From NCBI GenBank assembly GCA_037783415.1, contig JAZGTN010000068.1, positions 3,472,001-3,536,000 on the forward strand: 64,000 nucleotides of DNA, given 5' to 3'. Shown here piece by piece: positions 1 to 13,432 of this stretch. Positions within the stretch are counted from its first letter, which is position 1. Every line of letters begins with the position of its first letter. The position numbers and the translations under genes are program-made. Under the pieces are notes generated by a model, which saw only the letters and a program-made list of their open reading frames with translations, searched no databases and was not told the origin of the DNA. This DNA comes from Leptasterias polaris (taxonomy: Eukaryota > Echinodermata > Asteroidea > Forcipulatida > Asteriidae).

Positions 1-3000
1 ACAGGGGCCGGGGGGCGAGGGCCCAACGAAATTTGGCCGGGATTGTAGCTCCCAGTGTACAAACCACTTTCTTTTTTCTTTTTTTCAGTTTTCTACATGT
101 TTAAACAATGTTAACCAAAGCCTACAACTTCATGGAGTTCCAAGGCTTTAGTAGCTTTACTTTTTTAGTTATGATAATTAGGAATTGCAACTTTGCACCA
201 AACTGAAAATTGTTGTCGCAACAAACTAACACCAAGGTTCAATTTACCATTGCATCACACGGCGCGCACCAACCTCAAATGTGAAAAAAACATTTCCACA
301 AACTAACACCAACCTTGAATGTAGTGTGCATACGTTGACTTACATTTTCACGAACTGGCACACACGCATTGGATGGTGTCAGTTCCTGGAAACAGAAAAT
401 TTCTGTTTGCGTTAATTTTCCACGCCAAAAACTGACAAAAATCTTTCTCACTTTATTTAGGACAGAAATCAGTAAAAAGCATCGTATATATGAAGTTCAA
501 TGCATCAAGCCTCCAGTGTAAGAATGCAAGTTGAAAAATCTCTGAATACTTGTAGGAAAGCTTAATTTTAAAAAGTGTTTAACTTTAAATGCTGTTTTCT
601 CTGATTGCTTCTTTTTACTGGTATCTACATGTGTGTTAGTTCGTGGCATCGGTATCGATATGAACAGTTTACTTTGTGTTAAATTGCCACTTGTACAAAT
701 AGCTATTGTTCTGGAACAAAATAAGTCAGTATAAAAATATATGATCACTCAATTTGAAAAACTAAATATATACAAATTGAGTGTGCACAAAAACTGACAA
801 AATGTAAACTGTTATGTGTTTTTTTTTTTCTATAAAAAGTTTTATGAAAATGATCACATGATGGTGGAATGGAGTGTTTATTGAAAACTTTCACCCCTAT
901 ATTAAGGGCTTTAATATACAGTCTTCCAAAAACCACATAAACCAATGGTGTATTTTACTTATCAAACCACAATTGTAATTCATTAATAGGTCAGGCTTCT
1001 ACTTTTATCTTCATTTAAATGTATGATTTACGGTGAAAATTTTCTCATTTGATACATATGTCTCCTAAAAAAATTAACACTTATGAATCTCAAGGAAGGA
1101 AAGAACATACCGGGTAGTGCATAACTCCATAGCGATCCATTTACTAACAAAAGATATTTATAACTCAATGGATGACATAAGACTAAGCTGGAGGACTGTG
1201 TCGGAGTTACGCCTATTTAATTGCCATGACTAAAGTTGCAACTGCCTTTTTTCAACTACCCGGTTAACCGCGCCCCCATGACTGCTAAAAAGTAGCCGTG
1301 ATTATTTGTCGCATGTACTAAATGTGTCATTCGTGATGAAATAGTGTACTTAAAAGAAACTATCCTTCAAGCTGAAACCATGGTTATTGCTCCATAGTTT
1401 ATAAATGTGCATGTAAGCACACAAAATTCTCACACCACAAACGCAAGTTACGTCTGCAAAATCAGCATTCAGCAACAGCCAAGCTCATCCATATTCATTA
1501 GTTACGTTAATTGTGGCTTGTGATTGGTCCTGAATTATTCCTGTAAATGTATGCAATATGCACATGGGGGGGGGGTGCCAATGTGCTACTACAGAGGTAG
1601 TGGTATACATTACATTATGCAAGACCAACTACAGCTTTTGGGGATGTGTTGTGTTCTTTCATAGGTTCTTGGTGCATTAAGATTTCAAATGGAAAAAACT
1701 GCAACTAGTGAAGCACAGGTTGATGGGACTGAAAACAAGTAGAAAACGACAATGATGGAGACAACAGATCAGCTGGCAATTTTCTCAGTTTGACAATCTC
1801 CCAGCATTAATCATGAATTGTAGTACACTGCATTACCTTGTGTCAGAAGATATCATCCTAGATGAGTGTATGCAAGCATCAGTGTGCCTTTCTTAGAATT
1901 AAACATTTGCAAGGAATAAGACCATTTCTAAAGGTGTCTTGGTGTCTATTTGATGTATCGCCATGTTTTGAAATTAGTCGACCAAACACATCTCCAACAA
2001 AAGTGTTGGAAGGAAACAACTTGGACATCCTATTTGTAGTCATTTACGTGAATTTGAACGTTTTACGTGAATTTGAACGTTTGACAAAAATGTGCTGATC
2101 CAGACAAACACCTTTCCTAAACTCTTCAATACATAACAAGGAACCCATTTATAAATACCTTTCCATTAAAAACATTTTAAAAACACGTTAAAGTTGAGGA
2201 CAAATTTGACAGTTTAGCCTCATGTTTACATCGACTCTGTGTTGAATTTCTGTGCATCTGTTGAGCGCCAAGTAGCTTCTCGTGCAATTTTTGAACTCGC
2301 GCATGCAAATATGTGTTTTACATTGTGTTTATAATTGTGTTTATATCACACATGACCTCCTCTCGACCAATCAGAATGGATAAACTGTCCCAGAGATTTT
2401 AAACGACAACAGTGAAGAAAAAGTACAGTTTTTGTACACCTGAGAAATAATTACTCTATACAGACTCATACAAGTCCCTGTTGTATTTGAATGTTGGGCA
2501 TGACTTTTTTCACATGTTAAAGCAATGTAAGTAACCCAAGGCCCCAAAATGTTTGAATAAACAAAATTCACCTGACATCAATGCACCAAGGATAATTGTT
2601 TGAATAAACAGGGTCTAATGACAAAATTCACCTGAGGCATCTCCAAGGATAAATCTTGGTTGCCTTTTACCCTATTGGGAGTCAGATTCCTTATTACTGT
2701 GCAGGGTGAATTCTAGCTGATGCACCATGTTTTTACATGCAATTTGACTCGGACACTTGCAGCCCATGAACAGAAAGTGGCTGCATGTGACATCAGTGTA
2801 GAGGTCAATACCACCAGTACACAGTAGAAAAATAAAATCAATATAATATTTGGGGAATAATTGCTCCTCAGTAGCCTATATTATTCTCTAGAAAATAAGA
2901 AGTAAGAACTGCCACCTACAAAAGCCATCAATAATGGCTCAATTAACGTCTCATTATTATGTTTTAGATGCAGAGGGTAACTTAATATTTGTTGCACCTT

Positions 3001-4180
3001 TATCCGGGTTTCCATTGCCTTGGAAGCTTTTAGCTCTAATTTAATTAATATGAAATTAAAGGTCTTTTCATGCACTATACATTTTAGCAGCAGGTGAAGC
3101 AATTGAAAACAGTACAACAATATCGAGTTTAGTTTTGGATGATTGGTGCTACAGATTATTATATGATGTGTGGGGGGAGGGGGGGGGGGGCTCATGCCCC
3201 CTGCTGATTATGCCACTGCATGTAGCCTAGTCCGAAATGCCTACGAGTATACAAACATGCATGTCCATCATATAACACACATCATGCCACCACCCGAATG
3301 CAAACTACAGTGCAAATTAATTAGATGCTAGTGATTTAGAAGTCTCTCGCGAATGAACCTCAGCTGCCTGTGTATGTATTTGGGGGGGGGGGGGGGGGAG
3401 GATAGACACGACAACTAAAAAAACCGATGTAGGAACAATTGAAGATTCTTAGATAGGACATGTAGGAGAATGAAGGTCATCTCACAAACAACATCAATGG
3501 CACTTGATCAAATGCTGAAACCTTTCATATTTTTTTTGTATTGGCCATCTTGCAAGGCCACGTTGGCCATCTCGCAAGGCCCTCGTGGGGAAAAATATAA
3601 TGAAATGAGGAGAGACAGCCACAACCTTGCTAGGAAAGATCAAAGTTCAAGTTTTACTAGATGTATGAATTGACTAGATGTATGACTTGACTAGATGTAT
3701 GAATTAGTTTTTTGTACTGAAAGGGTCTCACTATGTATTGAGTTACGTTTGATGTCAATGAAAGTATTTTGAATAATTTTGATCATCACTGATTTTATTA
3801 ATTTCTGTTTATTATAATCATGAAAACCATTTTAAAGCTTGCAAACAATAAATTAATAACTAACGTAATTTACATACTCTTTTTTTATTTGTTACCTTAA
3901 ACAAAGATTAAAAGAACTGAGGTAGGTTTACAGGAATGTATGATTTTTGAAGAGCCAGGGTTAAGAAAGAGCTTTTTGTAAGTATGCCCAGTTCTCTTAA
4001 GAAATATATTTAATGTAATTTTCTCTTTGAGATTTTTTATCAGATTTGTATCAATCTTTTGAGAGAAGAGAGATTGCCTCATACATTTTATATACTTATT
4101 ATTTTGAATGCTTTTGTGATTGAGGAATTTTTAACTCAATAATGTGTCACAATAGTACCACTGATAGTAATACCTAGACA
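1..4180. other. AT-rich unique DNA, no supported gene
   Basis: I see no convincing gene here. Open frames are short, lack family motifs and have no paired splice signals. Small structures present are a tandem duplication of about 18 bp at 2047-2082, a duplicated block near 2535-2650, three copies of an 18-bp unit at 3656-3710, and G-runs near 1566, 3180 and 3382-3398. A minus-strand CAGTGGCA motif ending at 3218, next to a G-rich stretch, resembles a hAT-type terminus, but no partner end was found. Confidence 0.5.
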
Positions 4181-4242
4181 TTAGCTGCAGTGGCGCAATT
4201 AGACATTAATGTTTGAAGGGGGAGGGCAAGCAGGGAAAAGAC

Positions 4243-4390
4243 ATCGATCGATCGATCGATCGATCGATCGATCGTCAGTCCGTCCGTCCGTCCGTCCAAG
4301 CCCGCCCGCCCGCCCTTTTAAATTTTTTTTTTATGATGATGATGATTTTTTATTTTTTTTATTATTATTTTTTTTTTGGGGGGGGGGCGG
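4243..4390. repeat. compound microsatellite: (CGAT)n, (TCCG)n, (CCCG)n, (ATG)n, T-run, G-run
   Basis: Six simple repeats follow each other without a break. CGAT tetramers run to about 4274, then TCCG tetramers, then CCCG tetramers, then ATG triplets, T-rich tracts and a G-run at about 4378-4387. Neighbouring tetramers differ by one or two bases, which suggests stepwise replacement of one repeat by the next. Small open frames across it are artefacts of the repeats. Confidence 0.9.
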
Positions 4391-5106
4391 GGTATTAAGT
4401 TGTATAAAAACACTCTTGTGTGCATTTGTTTGACCTGAAGGGTTCCTGTCCCTAAATTCATGTCTTATACACAAATTCTGGTCTGGTAAAAATGTTGAGA
4501 TTACAAAAGGTCTTGTAGATTTGTCCCCAAGTTCCAGCCGAGCACTCTTTAAATCTGTCTGATGGAGGACGATGTAATACATGGTGATGTCATCACACCT
4601 ATTTCTTTTTAAAGCTAGGACTCATTGATGATTTCATACAGTTAAACGTATGCTAATTGACATTTTTCAATCTTTGACCTTTTTAGATTACTAGTGTGCC
4701 TCCATCGTACATTTTATTCCAATTTAATATTTCACTGAAAGGCTTATTGAAACAATTAAATAGGAAAGCCTTCAAACTTAATCTTCTTGACAGTCATTTT
4801 AGTCACTAATATTTCTCAATATCAGTAAACACTTCAAGCTTTCAGCAACCAAAACTTGTTAGCAATATTTTTGTGTGTGTGGTAATACCCGATGGAAAAA
4901 TAGAGGATGTCAATAAACATAATTAGAAACATGTTTGTTTCAATGCTGTAGCTTCCCTTTAATGTTGTAGGATATAGAGACATCTCTCTCTTTTTTACAA
5001 ATGTAAACCTTTGAGTACTACTGTTCAGCATGCAGCAACTGATTGCAAACAGCTCAAGGCAGTAGTGAGGTTTATGCATGAATTCATTGGCCAAAAAGGT
5101 AAATAC

Positions 5107-5427
5107 TTAAAGGGACACGTTGCCTTAGATCGGGCGAGTTGGTCTATAAAAAGCATTTTTAACCGTTTGTTATAAAATACATATGGTTAGAAAGATGTTT
5201 TAAAAGTAGAATCCATTTTGTAGAGTCAAATTTTTGACTCCACAAAATGGCCGACCGTGTTAGTTCACAAAGTAAGAGGAAAACCGCGCAATTTCGAGGC
5301 ATATTTGTGTGGATCATTGTATTCTACTTTTAAAACATCTTTCTAACCATATGCATTTTATAACAAACGGTTAAATAATGCTTTTTATAGACCAACTCGC
5401 CCGATCCAAGGCAACGTGTCCCTTTAA
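5107..5427. mobile_element. TTAA-flanked foldback MITE (313 bp)
   Basis: The element is 5111-5423 with TTAA on both sides (5107-5110 and 5424-5427). It opens AGGGACACGTTGCC and closes with the exact reverse complement. The two arms are about 105 bp each and nearly identical, so the element folds into one long hairpin around a short centre that has its own small palindrome near 5226-5250. There is no coding capacity. TTAA targets are typical of Kolobok and piggyBac transposons; I cannot choose from the sequence alone, although the AGG start is shared with the other TTAA elements in this window. Confidence 0.88.
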
Positions 5428-7816
5428 TACATGCCCTAAAAGCCATAATCTAGGCAAATGTCTCCCTGTAGAATTGAGGAATTGTTGGGGATATCTCTGC
5501 TGATCGCAACTGACTGCTTGCTGTCTCGCTATTGTTTCCTTAATTTGATATAATGGCTCCGTCTTCTGAAGCATTGTTAATCACAGTGACAGATTTTGGT
5601 GCCGATTCCCAAGGGACATTCTACAATGTATGCTCTTACATTAGTAAAGTCAAAGCATCATAAACTTGGTTTAAAACAATCATGCAATGTCACCACATAT
5701 TCTACTTTACTATAAATTGTGTAATAACTTCAATTTTTTGTTGAAAATGTTTTATAACTTATTTTGATCTCCAAGACAAAATGGTAAAAACTTCTGCCAA
5801 CAAAATTAAATTATGTTATTCTTGCGAGACAAAAACAAATCTATTTGGTTGTTTTCATACATTGTTGTGTCAAATTAAAAAATATTAGATGTCTAGGCCT
5901 ATTGCAAGCATCCACAATTATACATTCTAAGCAGTATATTGGAAGCACCTACAATTATATTCTTTTTCAAACAACATTTTTAGCACTTTTGTGAGTCAGC
6001 CCATGAAAGTTAGAGTTTTGAGAAGTAAAAACATTTATAATTTCCCTGTATGGAGTATACATCCATTTACATATTTCCATTCCTTAACAAGCAACCAGTA
6101 TTTACTTAGGACCTTTGTGATTTCTGCATTTGTGGGAGTACATTAACTCCATACATGCATTAGTGGTTAAAAACCTTACTTGAAGTTCATGAAGCAATGC
6201 AAAAATGTAAATATGACTAGCAAACTAGAGCATCCTTATGATCATGCAGCACTTGCAAAAGAACTACAAACTGGAGTAATCCTCAAAAAGGCCTCAGCGT
6301 TAAATTCCAAGGCAAAAGTGAAGATTTATCATCTACAATTCCTACATGTGAAAACTAATTAAACAACCTCACAGATACGCATCTTCAATGCAGCACTCAG
6401 CAAGTGCCATTTAAAGGAAATTTAATTACTGTAGTATATGAGTGAACAGGAAACCTACTTTGATAGTAAAACCCATTTGAAGGCCCTAATGCATACCTGT
6501 ATGTTAATGCCTTCCCTCTCTAACCTTTTAAATTGATAGAAAATTACTGTATGTAGGAGATCTATACGATCCTGAACTAGTAACACTGGTGAAGCGTGTA
6601 TGAGTGGATTTTCCCTCCTGTAAATATTATTTGCGTTATATGCAAACTTCTTGCGGCAAGATTGTAAACCAAATCAACATCTATTCAGGATTCGGTAATA
6701 TGTGTGGCACAGCATATGATAATGCTTAGGAACTGTAGAATGAAGAACAAAAGTTGTAGATTATTTCAATTATATCTCATTTTAAATTTCTGAAATGCTT
6801 TTTTCCTCCATTTTTGTTTGCTCCAGGGAGGCAAGTTAAGATAAATTGTTCATGGAAATTACTGTACAATTTCTTCAAGACCGATATTCTTTATAACTTG
6901 CCCTTTGAGGGTAGAAGCATTTGTCTATTAGATTATTTTTGAAAAGGGCAAAATATATGAATGGCCATCCATGTGACGCACACAGACGATGATAACATCT
7001 TCATTGCAATAAGAAATGTACAAAGTGACAGTCTCTCAAGGAAAAGTACATCATTGGTTTTAGAAGAATATAAATCCAATCTTCTGGTTTCCAATAAGCA
7101 CACCATCTGATACTATTTGAGAGAAAACAATTAACTCAATGTCAGATGTTGTATGAATTGCGCTCACATCAGGCTTATTTCAATTCTGGCCTTCAAAATA
7201 AACACGGTGATTTCTGATGGCTTAATTTTTTTTTTTACACTTTGATACGATTTCACAAGATGAAAACATTTCTCTGGAGGATTGGTATTTGTATGAACTT
7301 GATAATGAGTTGACTTTCAGATTTAAACTAGTCAATGTTTTGGATAAAATTATGACCTTTTTGCAGTTTTGTTTATCAAAAGCTGATGATACTTTCACAG
7401 GAAATTTTTTATGAAAACTGGGAGAAATAATTTGTTTTTAAAAACTTGCTGACACAAATGCTGGGGGTCTTTTTCAAACATTTGTGTAAATGGCCAAGAT
7501 GTAGTTTGGAATCATTTAGTGAGGACCTGCATCCATTGATTTAACAATGCAAGTAACACCTACTACAGAGGTGGGGGAAGGAAGAGGGGGAGGGAAGAGG
7601 GGGAGGGAAGAGGGGGAGGGAAGAGGGGGAGGGTTCCTAAATAATGAGTGCTGGGGAGAGGTGGACACTTCCATGTGACCGAAATAATGGAATACGGAGA
7701 TGTGATTTCACTCCTACGTCTCCTTTATTCTATCTTTTTCTCTCAATGGTCAGTGAAATCTCCGAGTGCTAGCTTCAACGACCTGTCAAACAATTAGTGC
7801 ATTTGAAGGGATACCT
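5428..7816. other. AT-rich unique DNA with a 13-bp minisatellite
   Basis: No gene is supported. The only ordered structure is a purine-only tandem repeat at about 7572-7631: four perfect copies of a 13-bp GGAAGAGGGGGAG-type unit, which could form triplex or quadruplex structures. The rest is unique AT-rich sequence with stop codons in all frames. Confidence 0.5.
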
Positions 7817-7959
7817 TTAAAGAGAATGTATACGTTTGGTAATCACTCCTAAAACCAGTGGCAAAAAAAACTTATTGGTTAGAAGACTACAACAGCTTTC
7901 GATGGTAAAAAGCATTTTAAAAACGTTTGAAAACATTGATAAGCCTACTTTCCCTTTAA
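7817..7959 (-). mobile_element. short TTAA MITE, family B (135 bp, deleted copy)
   Basis: TTAA-flanked element (7821-7955). Its left end matches the reverse complement of the right ends of the two longer copies at 37.1-37.5 kb and 38.3-38.7 kb, including the stretches GTTTGGTAATCACTCC and GGTAAAAAGCATTTT. It is therefore an internally shortened, inverted member of the same family. It ends TTTCCCT before TTAA. Confidence 0.8.
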
Positions 7960-10072
7960 GACCTCTTAGTAAGTACATTTAGGGAAAATTAAGCAAGCAG
8001 TCGACCTAAATCCACAATCTGGAAGGCTGACCTCTGTACTTCAATCAATTAGAGCGACTAATCAGTCAGAGTGTATCAGGTCAAATCAATAATATCTAAT
8101 CAATAATAGAGTTCACTAAACCTACTTAATTATAGGCAGAAAGAACACTCTAGTTCAGGCTGATGATCAGGTCTCTGACAATCTCTAAAGAAATCTGAAG
8201 AGGAATATTCAAGATAACTTTTTAATTCTTATGAATCAAGTGGTCCAGAAATCCTGATTGGAAGTGAAGGAACAAGAGAAAAGACAATTGATATTTTGAA
8301 TGACTATTTTGTTTGTGTCCCATTTCTTTTTCAAGAACAGAAAACAAATCCACTTCTCTACAGCTCTGCCCAAAGACTACTTTGTATTACGAAGCCTACA
8401 TATATAAGCATTTGGTGCCTTCATTGGTACATTAGTAATAATTTAAAAAATATTTATCTTTTTAAAATCAATATTAGTGCCAATAACAATTGTCTCATTT
8501 ATAAATGCTTGAATTTTAAATTCTAAGCAAGCAAGCATTTTTCTTATTTCAATTAGCCATAATATATATCCTGATATGAACGTGCAGTGTGTCCCTAATC
8601 ACATACCCTTGTGTCTCTGCAGACAGTGATCACACTAAACTACATGTAGATTAAATTTTCACATGCTGGTTGTACATCAGTAATGAATCGTGTTTATCGA
8701 AAACTAGAAGACAATGAATGTCTCTTAAAAAATCCAATGATCATCAAATAATTCTACTTTTAGGTACATATAGGTTGCAATTTGCAATGACCTCTGACCT
8801 GCAAGCCTGGATGTATGGTTTTTAAGCAGTCCCTTTCTAGTCCCCCCCTCCCCAATACAGCACACCATTTATCAACAATCATAATTTAACAGTGTGAACC
8901 ATGACAGAGATCTAACCAAGCTATTATGCATTCACTGTTGTAACCAAATAACCCCTTGAATCTTAATGTCCCTGCATAAAATTTCCCACACACACGCACA
9001 TTGTCGTACAGACCTCCCCCACACACGCACATTGTCGTACAGACAGCTATATGTCAGATACTCATTGCGCATGGGCTCCTGGACCGGAACAATCATTTTG
9101 AATTCAGTCATGCTCACTAACACGCACCCTTGAATAGCCAATCACACACACAAAAATGTGTTCTCAAAATAGCGTTGAGCATAGCCTAATTATTGATTTA
9201 TCTATACTAAGAGACACTGATCATAGTGGTGTTAAATGCACATGCGTGTAATATTCATTATGCCATAACCAGGCTGTTAGGATACTAGAATCATTATGCT
9301 GAAAGCTAGCTTTTAAAAATTATTGTCTTTATAAAACTAATAATCTGGTATTATGCGCTGACAAAAATTATCATACATGGAACAGCACAAATTAAAATTT
9401 TACTCAGTGCAGGGCCTGTACATGGTAAGTGTATTATTTAATTAATTAATTACAAAATTTGTTATTTTGTCTGAAGGTACCCTTTCAGTTTCGAACTTAC
9501 AAACTAGAATAAGAATTTAAACAATGAATTGACGGAGTGTTAAAATAATATTGAAGTTGATACCTTCACTAATAAGTTGTTGACTCACAAAAATTCCTTA
9601 GTGTTGACATGCATTGGCAAACCTAAACAATAAAGTATCTCCACTTCATCAAAAGTCATGCTAGTAGCTAATTTTCCTTCAACTGGATATGCATACTTAA
9701 CATTGTTAACATAGCAGCAGTTTCCCAACCTTAACAATGATATACATGTACCTTAACTTGATTTTAAAACGTAGAAATATCAATCACAACCCCAAAGTTC
9801 TTCATAAACCATATAATTTATATTGAAAAAGATTGTGCATTGTCACGACAGCAGCACTTTTAATAAATACGAGCAATTAACAATGCAGTGCACCCTCTAC
9901 TGTTCATCTAGGAGAAGCCATTTTCCACCAAAGGGGTCGACAAAAAACAATCCCACTCGAAACTCAGAATTGCATGGGCAGTTAAGGAACTTTAAATATG
10001 GCTTTAAATGACATAAATTATGGGAAAAACATTCGCCAGTCTCAAAAAAATGACCTCCTTATGCCTTTGAAA
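7960..10072. other. AT-rich unique DNA, no supported gene
   Basis: No gene is supported. A block of about 30 bp (core CACATTGTCGTACAGAC) is duplicated in direct repeat at about 8985-9042. Open frames up to 76 codons lack recognisable motifs. A possible short coding stretch ending at a GTAAGTG donor near 9427 is too small to call. Confidence 0.45.
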
Positions 10073-11478
10073 CTAAACACATAAAAAAACCATTACAAAC
10101 CACGTACAAACGTACAATCAGCGTTATGTGACAGGCACTGCTCAACGACTAACACATAAAAAAAACATTACAAACCACGTACAAACGTACAATCAGCGTT
10201 ATGTGACAGGCACTGCTCAACGACTAACACATAAAAAAAACATTACAAACCACGTACAAACGTACAATCAGCGTTATGTGACAGGCACTGCTCAACGACT
10301 TACAAACCACGTACAAACGTACAATCAGCGTTATGTGACAGGCACTGCTCAACGACTAACACATAAAAAACCCATTACAAACCACGTACAAACGTACAAT
10401 CAGCGTTATGTGACAGGCACTGCTCAACGACTAACACATAAAAAACCCATTACAAACCACGTACAAACGTACAATCAGCGTTATGTGACAGGCACTGCTC
10501 AACGACTAACACATAAAAAAAACATTACAAACCACGTACAAACGTACAATCAGCGTTATGTGACAGGCACTGCTCAACGACTAACACATAAAAAAAACAT
10601 TACAAACCACGTACAAACGTACAATCAGCGTTATGTGACAGGCACTGCTCAACGACTAACACATAAAAAAACCATTACAAACCACGTACAAACGTACAAT
10701 CAGCGTTATGTGACAGGCACTGCTCAACGACTAACACATAAAAAAAACATTACAAACCACGTACAAACTTACAATCAGCGTTATGTGACAGGCACTGCTC
10801 AACGACTAACACATAAAAAAAACATTACAAACCACGTACAAATGTACAATCAGCGTTATGTGACAGGCACTGCTCAACGACTAACACATAAAAAAAACAT
10901 TACAAACCACGTACAAACGTACAATCAGCGTTATGTGACAGGCACTGCTCAACGACTAACACATTAAAAAAACATTACAAACCACGTACAAACGTACAAT
11001 CAGCGTTATGTGACAGGCACTGCTCAACGACTAACACATAAAAAAACCATTACAAACCACGTACAAACGTACAATCAGCGTTATGTGACAGGCACTGCTC
11101 AACGACTAACACATAAAAAACCCATTACAAACCACGTACAAACGTACAATCAGCGTTATGTGACAGGCACTGCTCAACGACTAACACATAAAAAACCCAT
11201 TACAAACCACGTACAAACGTACAATCAGCGTTATGTGACAGGCACTGCTCAACGACTAACACATAAAAAACCCATTACAAACCACGTACAAACGTACAAT
11301 CAGCGTTATGTGACAGGCACTGCTCAACGACTAACACATAAAAAACCCATTACAAACCACGTACAAACGTACAATCAGCGTTATGTGACAGGCACTGCTC
11401 AACGACTAACACATAAAAAACCCATTACAAACCACGTACAAACGTACAATCAGCGTTATGTGACAGGCACTGCTCAAC
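10073..11478. repeat. 75-bp tandem satellite, about 19 copies
   Basis: A 75-bp unit (for example 10123-10197) is repeated head to tail with very high identity. One copy, near 10273-10330, lacks 18 bp. Variation is mainly two adjacent A-to-C changes in the A-run (AAAAAAAAC, AAAAAAACC or AAAAAACCC) plus rare point changes. Because 75 and the 18-bp gap are multiples of three, one plus-strand frame stays open from 10128 to 11483 except for one substitution-made stop near 10965, giving a 25-residue repeat. There is no start context, promoter or domain, so I treat it as noncoding satellite. Confidence 0.93.
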
Positions 11479-11982
11479 ACTAAAACCTTGCCAACCTTTC
11501 CATGAAGCAACAAGAAAATGGCCTTTCCTGGGCACACTATAGAAGGGTTAGAAGTATTGCGAATCGCCTGTATTCTTTTCTTTCTCAAGATCTTTATCTT
11601 AAGTCAAAGAGAGAAGCATGATACCAAAGCAGACTTTTGACATATCATACACTTCTAGTGTTTTTCAATAAGTTCAAGAATTGTACCAATAGCGAAGGTT
11701 TCCATTCATGATGCTGATACCCACTTTCTTAAAATAAATATATAAATTTACCCACTTTTAACATTTATTCAAACAGAATTACTCAGAATTACTTGGTCAA
11801 TGCTACAGCTACATTTGTACATGCGGCAGACAGTAGTTTTACGTTAACCTTAAACATTACTAATCAAGAAAACTAAATAACGATCAGTTAGCAACCTTGC
11901 TAGGAATTGATCGCATAATTTGTTTCCAAATCAAGACTAACCCAGCACGCTAGCATATTTACACTTCATGCACTAGACTCAC

Positions 11983-12127
11983 CATGCAGTAGCTAATAAA
12001 AGTCATGGTTATATTTCCTATGGTTTCTGATAATATTGCTTTTGATATTTGTATTGGTATTTTTTCTTGTACTTTGAAAATTACTGCTTTTTCTGTCATG
12101 TTGTCTTTGAGCTGATAATTGTTTATG
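11983..12127 (-). CDS. internal exon of an unidentified minus-strand gene (gene A)
   Basis: The 145-bp exon has a strong acceptor (pyrimidine-rich tract ending TTTGTTTCAG) and a GTGAGT donor. It has one base of an incoming codon plus 48 full codons, reading from INNYQLKDNMTEKAV to NITMTFISYCM, and ends in phase 0. The reading is smooth and protein-like but I do not recognise the family. It could be part of an extracellular or lumenal domain, which is only an impression. The incoming phase matches the 37-bp exon at 12844-12808 exactly, and that in turn matches 15526-15457. The next exon downstream was not identified. Confidence 0.55.
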
Positions 12128-12269
12128 CTGAAACAAAAGGAAAACATTAGAGATTGAAAAAGAATGTTTTCATCAAAGTCCTTTTCCAAATAGGAACTAT
12201 TAATGGAAGGGTACATACATGTATCACTTGAAACAGTTCCTGCATGTCCATGTTTGAGTTTATTCGAAG

Positions 12270-12645
12270 GCATGTGGCGTGTCGTGGCCGAGTGGATAAG
12301 AGCACCGAACTCAAGCTCTGGTGTTTCTGTTCAGCAGAGTGTGGGTTCGAGTCCCGGTCGTGACACTTGTGTCCCTGAGCAAGACACTTAACTATAATTG
12401 ATTCTCTCCACCCAGGGGTAAAATGGGTACCTGTGAGGGCAGAGATGGTTCTTGTGATGGATTTAGCCTAGTAGCGCATATATTGCAGCACAGGCTGTAT
12501 ATAATCCCCAGGGAGCTGATATGGTTTCAGGATTGATAAAAATGGCCCAGTGACCAGGGGTAATAATATACGCCTCGGAATAGCCTAGCTAGATAGATGG
12601 CGCTTTATAAATGCTTGATATTATTATTATTATTATTATTACAGT
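12270..12645 (+). mobile_element. full-length tRNA-Leu-derived SINE with (ATT)n tail
   Basis: The head is a leucine-tRNA-like sequence: A box TGGCCGAGTGG, a CAA-type anticodon loop (ACTCAAG), an extra variable arm, and a perfect B box GGTTCGAGTCC. GTGTC and GACAC can still pair as part of an acceptor stem. A tRNA-unrelated body of about 250 bp follows and ends GGCGCTTTATAAATGCTTGAT plus an ATT run. It is a SINE, not a tRNA gene, because the body continues without a terminator. A decayed relative lies at 58526-58660. Confidence 0.9.
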
Positions 12646-12807
12646 CTACTGTATGCCCTTGTCAATGAACACATTTAGGCTATACATAATGTACACTAGG
12701 CTTATAACATATTGGAACATAGTGCTTATTTGCATGGTCCAATGTTTTTCAGAGTCAGGGTTCTAGCAAATTTATTTTTTCAGATGCAAAGTTTGGCATA
12801 GGATTAC

Positions 12808-12844
12808 CTTGCGTTCACTACAAGCAAATTATATGGATCCCACA
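12808..12844 (-). CDS. 37-bp microexon of gene A
   Basis: Acceptor TTTTTTTAAAG and donor AAG|GTAATC flank 37 bp that read WDPYNLLVVNA, with two bases completing an upstream codon and two carried forward. The phases join the 70-bp exon upstream (which leaves one base) to the 145-bp exon downstream (which takes one base) with no stop. The direct join of the two outer exons would create a stop, so this small exon is needed to keep the frame open. The prediction rests on phase logic rather than homology. Confidence 0.45.
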
Positions 12845-13432
12845 CTTTAAAAAAAGCAAATATAATCTCTTTTAACTCACAAACAAGTAAGTTTAAGGTG
12901 GAGAACAAGTTGCCTTTTTTATTTAAACAAGTGACTGGTCCTTCTCAAGCCTATGAAGTTAATGACAAAAACCTACAAACTGTCATGATTCACCCAACTT
13001 GAATTACCGTAGCTCATATATTGAGCAGTGCAGGTGTATGAATTGAACAGCTTCTTGAAACTAAATATTTTCTCTTTCCATTAGTGTATATAATGATGAT
13101 TGGTTAACAACATGTTGCCATATTACAGGACAGCAAATCAAATCAAATTGAAGACTGTTTCATAGAATGTGTTAGAGGTAAAAAAAAACACGTAATATAG
13201 GGCCTACACATTCAAACTACATGAAAAGGGACACTAGGGTCCTCCAGTTGTTGAAGATTCCCAATTGGAAAAGTATCAAAACCAATGAGAGCTGATCCCA
13301 AAGCTTTGGTGTATAAACAAAAAGAGTCAACAATAGGATGTTCCTAACTGGATAAGTATCAACACCAATGAGAGCTGATCCCAAAACGTTGGTGTACAAA
13401 CAAAAAGAGTCAACAAAATAAAATGTAAAGCT

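Noticed and set aside
306..347. Minus-strand 42-bp exon near 348-389 with good acceptor and donor
   Set aside because: Only 14 codons, no partner exon in phase, and the area is repetitive at small scale.
3165..4200. A hAT transposon between CAGTGGC motifs at 3218 and 4188
   Set aside because: The two motifs face away from each other, so they cannot be the two ends of one element, and no 8-bp duplication is present.
10073..11478. CRISPR-like array
   Set aside because: There are no unique spacers between repeats; the units are contiguous satellite copies in a eukaryotic genome.
12290..12366. Functional tRNA-Leu gene
   Set aside because: Boxes A and B are good, but the sequence runs into a SINE body with an ATT tail and has no terminator after the tRNA part.
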